Assembly: GCA_044225415.1 (NCBI GenBank)
Contig: JBGAIO010000045.1
Span: 1 to 21,160 of the forward strand
Direction of reading: 5' to 3'
DNA: 21,160 nt
From: JALORV01 sp044225415
GTDB taxonomy: Bacteria; Pseudomonadota; Gammaproteobacteria; Burkholderiales; Burkholderiaceae_F
Notes under the pieces: model-generated
The model's database searches: none
The model's input: the letters and a program-made list of their open reading frames with translations, nothing else
Told to the model about the DNA's origin: nothing
In this document: positions 15,524 to 21,160 of the stretch, piece by piece
How the letters are laid out: each line of letters begins with the position of its first letter
Numbering within the stretch: the first letter of the stretch is position 1
Translations under genes and position numbers: made by a program

Positions 15524-16408
15524 ATGCAGCCCCAGAGCCGTACACAGGAAATCGAGCGCAGCACCGCCAGCGGTTACCCGATGGTGGCCACCGGACTGGT
15601 GCTCATCCTCGCCGGCGCGTGGCTGATCCTGCGGCCGCTGTCGCCGGTGCTGGCGCTGGTGGGCGTGGCGCTGCTCGTCGTCGGCCCCTTCGTCATGGCG
15701 GGGCTGTACATGCTGCAGCCCAACGAGGCCGCGCTGCTGCTGCTGTTCGGCGAGTACAAGGGCACCGACCGCCGCGAAGGCCTGCGCTGGGCCAACCCGT
15801 TCTACCGCAAGCGCAAGCTCAGCCTGCGCGCGCACAACTTCAACAGCGAGCGGCTGAAGGTCAACGACAAGCGCGGCAATCCGATCGAGATCGCGGCCGC
15901 GATCGTCTGGCGCGTGCGTAACACCGCGCAGGCCGTGTTCGACGTCGAGGACTATCGCGAGTACGTGCGCGTGCAGGCCGAGGCGGCGATCCGGCACCTG
16001 GCGTCGAGCTACGCCTATGACGCCGGCGAGCACGAGGACTCCGGCGAGCCGACGCTGCGCGCCAGCCAGGAGCGCGTCGCCGACGCGCTGGTGCGCGAAC
16101 TGACGGACCGCTTCGACCAGGCCGGCATCGTGGTCGAGGACGCGAAGCTCACGCACCTGGCCTATGCGCCCGAGATCGCGCAGGTGATGCTGCGCCGGCA
16201 GCAGGCCGAAGCCGTCATCGCCGCGCGTTCCAAGATCGTGCTCGGCGCGGTCAGCATGGTCGAGATGGCGCTCAACGGCCTGTCGGAGCGCGGCATCGTC
16301 GGGCTCGACGAAGAGCGGCGCGCCGCGATGATCAGCAACCTGCTGGTCGTGCTGTGCTCGGAGTCCGAAGCGCAGCCGGTGATCAATACCGGCACGCTGT
16401 ACGCGTAG
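15524..16408 (+). CDS. SPFH/Band-7 domain membrane protein
   Basis: A 294-residue prohibitin/stomatin/flotillin-like protein. Two hydrophobic segments at about residues 19-37 and 41-62 anchor it in the inner membrane, with MLQPNEAALLLLFGEYKGTDRREGLRWANPF starting the SPFH domain (shown here only in part: NEAALLLLFGEYKGT). The domain continues through VNDKRGNPIEIAAAIVWRV, FDVEDYREYV and the typical AKLTHLAYAPEIAQVMLRRQ to about residue 250. It lacks the long flotillin coiled coil. Such proteins form ring-like scaffolds in membrane microdomains; a precise role for this branch is not known to me. The start has a very strong AAGGAGG ribosome binding site four bases from the ATG. It heads a tight three-gene group with a tiny membrane protein and an RHH regulator. 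Confidence 0.88.
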   Translation: MQPQSRTQEIERSTASGYPMVATGLVLILAGAWLILRPLSPVLALVGVALLVVGPFVMAGLYMLQPNEAALLLLFGEYKGTDRREGLRWANPFYRKRKLSLRAHNFNSERLKVNDKRGNPIEIAAAIVWRVRNTAQAVFDVEDYREYVRVQAEAAIRHLASSYAYDAGEHEDSGEPTLRASQERVADALVRELTDRFDQAGIVVEDAKLTHLAYAPEIAQVMLRRQQAEAVIAARSKIVLGAVSMVEMALNGLSERGIVGLDEERRAAMISNLLVVLCSESEAQPVINTGTLYA

Positions 16409-16418
16409 GGGCGTCGAG

Positions 16419-16625
16419 ATGAACCCGTTCCTGCTGTGGGCGCCGGGCACCGCGCTGATCGTGGTGGGTGTGCTGCTGATGGTGAAGCAGGTGGTGACGA
16501 TGCCGGTGGCCGTCGTCGTCATGGTCGTCGGCGCCGTGCTGGAGTCCGCGGGGTGCTGCTGTGGATACGCGCGCGGCGCGAATCTCTCCGCGGCGTTGAC
16601 GCCGGGGTTCGGGTCCACGGCGTGA
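16419..16625 (+). CDS. small two-helix membrane protein, possibly frameshifted
   Basis: A 68-residue ORF ten bases after the SPFH gene. It has two helices: TALIVVGVLLMVKQVV and AVVVMVVGAVLESAG. As read, it ends CCCGYARGANLSAALTPG, which is unusual. One added G in the G run near 16550 would instead give ESAGVLLWIRARRESL, a natural end to a membrane helix with positive residues. Against a simple one-base error, the current frame stops at TGA 16623-16625, overlapping the next gene's GTG start by four bases; the corrected frame runs into the RHH gene with no stop. I cannot decide between these readings. The function is unknown; the context suggests a partner of the SPFH protein. Confidence 0.6.
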   Translation: MNPFLLWAPGTALIVVGVLLMVKQVVTMPVAVVVMVVGAVLESAGCCCGYARGANLSAALTPGFGSTA

Positions 16626-16804
16626 GCAGTCCCGACAAGAAGGCCTTCCTGCTGCGCGTCGACCCGCGCCTGTGGGCGGAGCTCGAGCGCCTGGCCGCGG
16701 CCGAGCTGCGGTCGGTCAATGCGCAGATCGAGTTCCTGCTGCGTGAGGCGCTGCAGCGGCGCGGTGTGGGAATGAAGATCTTCGCGAAGAACCGCGGTCG
16801 CTGA
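16622..16804 (+). CDS. Arc-like ribbon-helix-helix DNA-binding protein
   Basis: A 60-residue protein with a GTG start. The RHH fold is readable: beta strand KKAFLLRVD, helix A PRLWAELERLAAAEL, then helix B SVNAQIEFLLREALQRRG. The NAQIEFLLREAL segment is typical of Arc/MetJ-type and so-called HicB-family antitoxin annotations. There is no toxin gene nearby, so I prefer autoregulator over antitoxin. It probably binds the palindrome at 15488-15515 as a pair of dimers and represses its own operon. The start overlaps the preceding stop (GTGA). A strong palindromic repeat follows the stop. Confidence 0.85.
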   Translation: MSSPDKKAFLLRVDPRLWAELERLAAAELRSVNAQIEFLLREALQRRGVGMKIFAKNRGR

Positions 16805-16829
16805 AGCAATGATCGAACGGGGTCCCTGC

Positions 16830-16872
16830 CTTCGCGGGGACGACGGCAAACAGTGGTGTCGTCCCCGCGAAG
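16830..16872. repeat. palindromic REP-like element, copy 2
   Basis: CTTCGCGGGGACGAC (16830-16844) and its exact inverse GTCGTCCCCGCGAAG (16858-16872) flank a 13-base loop, GGCAAACAGTGGT. Loop length and the flanking GGCA and TGGT match copy 1 at 10402-10474, so the two are one family. It sits between the convergent RHH and peptidase genes and could act as a bidirectional transcript end. Confidence 0.8.
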
Positions 16873-16904
16873 AACGAGACTGGACCGACGTTTGCCGCTA
16901 TAGG

Positions 16905-16924
16905 GCCCCGGCCTTCGCCGGGGC
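16905..16924. repeat. single hairpin related to the REP-like repeats
   Basis: GCCCCGGC, loop CTTC, GCCGGGGC forms an 8-bp perfect hairpin followed by GACG. The loop and flank resemble one arm of the neighbouring two-armed element, so it may be a lone or third arm. It precedes the end of the - strand peptidase gene by 24 bases. Confidence 0.55.
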
Positions 16925-16947
16925 GACGAGCCCCCAGGGCGCCACGC

Positions 16948-18931
16948 TCACCGCGTGCCCTTGATCTCCGCGTAGAACGCGTCGCTGTTGGGCTTGCGGC
17001 CGAGGAAGGTCTCCACCAGCTGCTGCGGCGGCACTTCGCCGCCGTGCGCAGGATCACGTCGCGGTAGCGGCGGCCCACCACGGGATTGAGCAGCTTGCCG
17101 TCGAAGGCGGACAGCATGTCCAGCGCCAGTACCTGCGACCACATGTAGCCGTAGTAGCCGGCGGCATAGCCGCCCATCACGTGGCCGAAGCCCGCCGGGA
17201 ACATCGAGCCGTCGACGTGGCCGAGCGCGCCGGCCTTCTCGATGGCGATCCACAACGGCATCGGCGCTCCCGGCTTGCCGGTGTGCAGCTTCATGTCGTA
17301 CAGCGCGTACTCGCCCTGGCGCGAAAAGAACTGGCCGCGGCCGAAGCGGCGGGCGTCCTCGAGCTGGCGGATCTGCTGGGACGTGAGCTGCGGGCAGGTC
17401 GGGCAGATGGTACGGAACAGCGCCAGCGCGTCCTCGCGGCTCGCCCACTCCTCGAACATCTGCGACGGGGCCTCGACGAAATCGCGCTTCACCGACGTGC
17501 CGGACTGCTCCGCATAGCGCGCCTTCGACAGCACGCCGTGCAACACGTGACCGAATTCGTGCAGCAGCGTCTCCAGTTCGTCGTGGTTCAGTCCCTTGGA
17601 ATTGAAGTTAGTCACCAGCGCCGAGATCGGTGTGCGATGCGCGAGCGTCGAGCCCTTGCGCACGCCGAAGGCAGCCGCGTGGTTGTACTTGCCTTCGCGC
17701 GGGAACAGGTCGAGGTAGATGCCGCCGATGAAAGCGCCGCGCTTGCCGTTGGGTGAGCGGTCGTAGACATCGTAGTAGCGCACGTCGGCATGCCACACCG
17801 GCACGTCGCGCTTCACGAATTCGATGCCGTACAGCAGGCTGGCGATGTGCATCGCGTACTGCAGGCTGGCCTCGGTGGGGAAGTAGGCGCGCAACGCCTC
17901 CTGGTCGACGCTGTAGCGAGCCTTGCGCACGCGCTCCTTCAGGAAGTTGACGTCCCAGCGCGCGAGCCTCGTGTCGGCCACGGGCGTGCCTTCCAGCTTC
18001 GCCTTCTCCGCGCGCAGATCCGCGAACTCGTCCTCCTGCAGCTGCAGCGCGGCCTTCTGCACGTTGCCGAGGAACTGATAGACCGCCTCCGGCGTCTGCG
18101 CCATGCGGCGCTTCAGCTGCAGCGTGGCGAAGTCCGGCTGGCCATGCAGCTGCGCGAGTTCATAGCGCAGTTGCGTGACCCGCTCCAGCAGCTTCAGGTT
18201 CTCTTCGCCGCCTTCGCTGTTCTTCGCCATCCACACGCGGCGCCGTGCGTCGCCGTTGGTGGCAAGTTCAAGGGAACGGGATGACCGTCGGATAGTCGAG
18301 TCCCAGCACGAGGTTGCCCTTGTCGTCGCGCTTGCGCGCGGCGATCCAGGCCTCCGGCATGCCCGCCGCTTCGGCCACGGTGATCGTCACCGCGTCGGAT
18401 CCTCGTTGACGTTCTTGGAGAACTGCAGGTCGAGCTTCTCGATCTCCTCGAGGATGGCCTTGGCGCGCGCACGCTTGTCCGGCGGCAGCGTCGCGCCGGC
18501 GTCCTCGAAGCTGTTGATCAGGTCGCGCCGCAGGGCTTCGTCGATCGCATCCTTCGGTTTCGAAGTCCACGCGCTCATACAGTGGCACGCTCTGGTAGAC
18601 CTCCGGCTCGAACGGCAGCAGCTTCTCGAGGCAGGCCTGCGCGGCATCGCGCGTGGCCTTGTCCGGCGAGACGTTCTGCAGCAGGTAGACCGGGTTGGCG
18701 AAATCGCCGAACTGCGCAGAGAGCGCATCGAACTCGGCGAGCACGTCAACGCCCTTCGATTTCTCCAGTACCTGCAACTGCTGGCGCGCGCTTCGGCGAG
18801 TTCCCCGTCGCAGCGTGCGGTGATGTCGGCGGCCTTCAGCGCCGGCATCTGCGGATGGGCGGCTCCGCGGCGCCGACGGTGGCCGGTGTCGCCAGGGCGG
18901 CCAGCAGGATCGCTGCGGCCGCGGTGTTCAT
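16948..18931 (-). pseudogene. secreted M3-family zinc metallopeptidase (oligopeptidase), six apparent frameshifts
   Basis: A composite of about 660 codons in M3 (thimet oligopeptidase/Dcp-like) style. It begins at ATG 18931 with a signal peptide (MNTAAAAILLAALATPATVGA), so it would act in the periplasm on short peptides. The zinc motif HEFGH is at 17547-17561 in LLHEFGHVLHG, and the third ligand is expected in FVEAPSQMFEEW. YGYMWSQVLALDMLSAF and the end VETFLGRKPNSDAFYAEIKG are also typical. The frame breaks near 18853, 18783, 18556, 18393, 18271 and 17044, and family-like sequence resumes each time. I read these as sequence errors; true decay cannot be excluded. The last break makes the longest frame read on through the repeat to 16716; the natural stop is 16948. 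Confidence 0.85.
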
Positions 18932-19041
18932 TGAGAATGCATGTTCATCGAAGTCCGGAGGGTTGAGTGAGGTTGCTGCGCGCGGGGCGCGAGCATACGG
19001 CGACCTTTCGCAGCGGCCGGGCGCCGTGCGACGGAGTGCGG

Positions 19042-19639
19042 CTATGCGCGACGAATGCGGCGTGCCGGGGCGAGCTGGACCGGCGTCGGCGCCCCATGCC
19101 ACTCGTGCCGCCACTGCACGTCGCCGACGCCGTTCGCGCGGTTGAGCACGCGCGCCAGCACGAACAGCAGATCGGACAGCCGGTTCAGGTACTGGCGCGC
19201 CGCGCCGACGGATTCCGCTGCCGCCAGCGCCACCACCGAGCGTTCCGCGCGGCGGCAGGTCCGCGCGCGCCATGTGGGCCAGCGCTGCGGCGCGACAGCC
19301 GCCCGGCAGGACGAACTCCTGCAGCGCCGGCAACGGCGCGTTGTAATGAGCCAGCCACTCGTCGAGCCGCAGCACCGCGGACTCCGCGAGCAGCGCGTGC
19401 CCCGGAATGCTCAGCTCGCCGCCGAGATCGAAGAGTTCGTGCTGGATCGTGACCAGCGCCGCGCGCACGTCATCGGGCAACCCCTCGGCGAGCAGCACGC
19501 CCAGCGCGCAATTGAGTTCATCCACGTCGCCGAGCGCGGCGATGCGCGCGGCATCCTTGCGCGTGCGCGAACCGTCGCCCAGGCCGGTCGTGCCGTCGTC
19601 ACCCGTGCGTGTCGCGATCTTCGTCAGCCGCTTGCCCAT
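19042..19639 (-). CDS. PduO-type cob(I)alamin adenosyltransferase (one frameshift)
   Basis: This enzyme transfers the adenosyl group of ATP to cob(I)alamin to form coenzyme B12. The N-terminal block MGKRLTKIATRTGDDGTTGL is the classic ATP-binding start of PduO/MMAB enzymes; DVDELNCALG, IQHELFDLGGEL and FVLPGGCRAAALAHMAR follow. Near 19257 the frame shifts. In the other frame the conserved R(R/A)ER.VVALA, then NRLSDLLFVLARVLNRANG and the end VQWRH are intact, giving a composite of about 199 residues, the usual size. The single break is probably a base-calling error. ATG 19637-19639 with GAGGG upstream is the start. No B12-dependent enzyme lies in the window. Confidence 0.9.
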
Positions 19640-19721
19640 GCCCTCGTTCCTGCCTTCCGCGTCGCGTGTCGGTGTATGGTGGCTGCTTCGCCCGCTCCGG
19701 CGACCGATCCTTCGAACGATT

Positions 19722-21118
19722 ATGAACGCTCCCGTTTCGCACTCACCGCTGCCCGCAGCCCTTGCTCGCCGCGCTGGCGCAGCGTTTCGGCGAGCGCTTC
19801 TCGACCGCCGCCGCCGTGCGCGAACAGCACGGCCGCGACGAATCGCCGTACGCGCCGGTGCCGCCCGACGCGGTGGTGCAGGTCCTCAGCACCGACGAGG
19901 TGGTCTTCGTCGTGCAGCAAGCGGCCGCGCACCGCGTGCCGTTGATTCCGTACGGCGTGGGTTCGTCGATCGAAGGCCATCTGCTGGCCGTGCACGGCCA
20001 TCTCGGTCGACCTCGGCGGCATGAACGAAATCCTCGCCATCGATGCCGACGACCTGACCGCCACCGTGCAGGCCGGCGTCACGCGCAAGCAGCTCAATGC
20101 CCGCGCTGAAGGACACCGGGCTGTTCTTCCCCATCGACCCCGGTGCCGACGCCACCCTCGGCGGCATGACGTCGACGCGCGCCTCCGGCACGAACGCGGT
20201 GCGCTACGGCACGATGCGCGAGAACGTGCTGGCGCTGACCGTGGTCACCGCCGAAGGCAAGGTCGTGCGCACGGCCGGCCGCGCGAAGAAGAGCTCGGCG
20301 GGCTACGACCTGACGCGCATCTTCATCGGCGCCGAAGGCACGCTCGGCGTCGTCACCGAGGTCACGGTGAAGCTGTATCCGCAGCCCGAGGCCATCTCCG
20401 CGGCGACCTGCTCGTTTCCCACGGTCGGCGCGGCGGTGCGCGCGACGATCGCGACCATCCAGATGGGCGTGCCCATCGCGCGCTGCGAACTGCTCGACGC
20501 ACTGACCGTGCAGGCCGTGAACCGGCGCGACGACCTCGGCCTGCCTGAGATGCCGATGCTGCTCTTCGAATTCCACGGCTCGCCCGCGAGCGTCGAGGAA
20601 CAGGCGCGCACGGTGCAGGACATCGCGGCGGAGCACGGCGGCGAAGGTTTCCGGTGGGCCACGCAGGCGGAAGACCGCACGCGGCTGTGGGAGGCGCGCC
20701 ATCACGCGTACTTCGCGTGCCTGCAGCTCAAGCCCGGCTGCCGCAGCGTGACCACCGACGTGTGCGTGCCGATCTCGCGGCTCGCCGAGTGCATCGACGC
20801 CACTGTCGCCGACACGGCCGCGAGCTTCCTGCCCGCGCCGATCCTCGGCCACGTCGGCGACGGCAACTTCCATTGCGCGATCCTGGCCGATCCGGACGAC
20901 GCACGCGAACTCGCCGAAGCCGAGCGCCTGAACGAACGCATCGTGCGCCGCGCGATCGCGATGGACGGCACCTGCACCGGCGAGCACGGCGTCGGCCTGC
21001 ACAAGATGGGTTTCCTGCGCGACGAACACGGCGACGACGCGCTCGACCTGATGGCGCGGCTGAAGCGCGCGTTCGACCCGCTGGACATCATGAATCCGGG
21101 AAGATCGTGCGGATCTGA
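19722..21118 (+). pseudogene. FAD-binding oxidase, D-lactate dehydrogenase (cytochrome)/GlcD type, four apparent frameshifts
   Basis: A composite of about 465 codons with an N-terminal FAD_binding_4 (PCMH) domain and a C-terminal FAD-oxidase C domain. The enzyme oxidises a 2-hydroxy acid such as D-lactate or glycolate; which one cannot be told from sequence. Visible blocks are PLIPYGVGSSIEGH, TVQAGVTRKQLN, FFPIDPGADATLGGM, SGTNAVRYGTMRENV, KKSSAGYDLT and FIGAEGTLGVVTE. The C-terminal blocks are ILGHVGDGNFHC and CTGEHGVGLHK. The frame breaks near 19754 (extra C), 19999 (two bases short), 20101 (extra C) and 21103 (one base short, after which KIVRI and TGA at 21116 follow). Every block is intact between breaks, so sequence error is the likely cause. 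It is divergent from the adenosyltransferase gene across an 82-bp gap with no strong promoter. Confidence 0.88.
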
Positions 21119-21160
21119 GGCGGCTGTGGCGCCGGTCACGATGAACCGGCACGGCCGCCA

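Noticed and set aside
16622..16804. RHH protein as antitoxin of a toxin-antitoxin pair
   Set aside because: There is no toxin-like gene beside it: upstream are membrane proteins, and downstream are a repeat and a convergent peptidase. Autoregulation through the palindrome explains it better.
16716..16947. C-terminal extension of the M3 peptidase through the palindromic repeat
   Set aside because: It arises only from the frame break near 17044. In the restored frame the family-like C-terminus ends at TGA 16948-16950, before the repeat.

Overview
The window is high-GC chromosomal DNA from what looks like a betaproteobacterium, most likely Burkholderiales or a relative. I infer this from protein character and from the remembered neighbourhood glnE / yhdP / nitrilase-like amidase / tldD / aroG; no search was run. 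I see no prophage, insertion sequence, CRISPR array, rRNA or tRNA.

Left part (1-11097). The tail of an azlCD branched-chain amino-acid exporter converges on glnE, which controls glutamine synthetase. Divergent from glnE runs a block made of yhdP (envelope lipid transport), a carbon-nitrogen hydrolase overlapping it by 4 nt, and tldD. After tldD comes a two-armed palindromic repeat. It is followed by an acyltransferase that appears to start at CTG and by a CdsA-family cytidylyltransferase; together these form a small phospholipid module (10495-12059).

Middle (12060-13439). A DAHP synthase gene (aroG) opens the aromatic amino-acid pathway. Its 5' region carries a complete candidate transcription attenuator: a promoter, a 20-codon Phe/Tyr-rich leader peptide, a perfect intrinsic terminator, and an exact copy of the terminator's 3' arm inside the leader ORF that can form the antiterminator. 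This is the best regulatory finding in the window.

Right part (13529-21118). A PAS-PAS hybrid histidine kinase is followed by a small SPFH-domain / tiny membrane protein / ribbon-helix-helix operon. A 28-bp perfect palindrome sits on that operon's promoter and Shine-Dalgarno and is probably the operator for its own RHH protein. Next come a secreted M3 peptidase (-), a PduO-type cob(I)alamin adenosyltransferase (-) and a GlcD/D-lactate dehydrogenase-type FAD oxidase (+).

Sequence quality. I can place about 14 apparent frameshifts. One lies at the extreme left edge; the other 13 lie after position 15,250. Protein similarity continues in the neighbouring frame at almost every one, so I read them mainly as uncorrected assembly or sequencing indels, not as true gene decay. 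Coordinates of the affected genes are given as whole composites.
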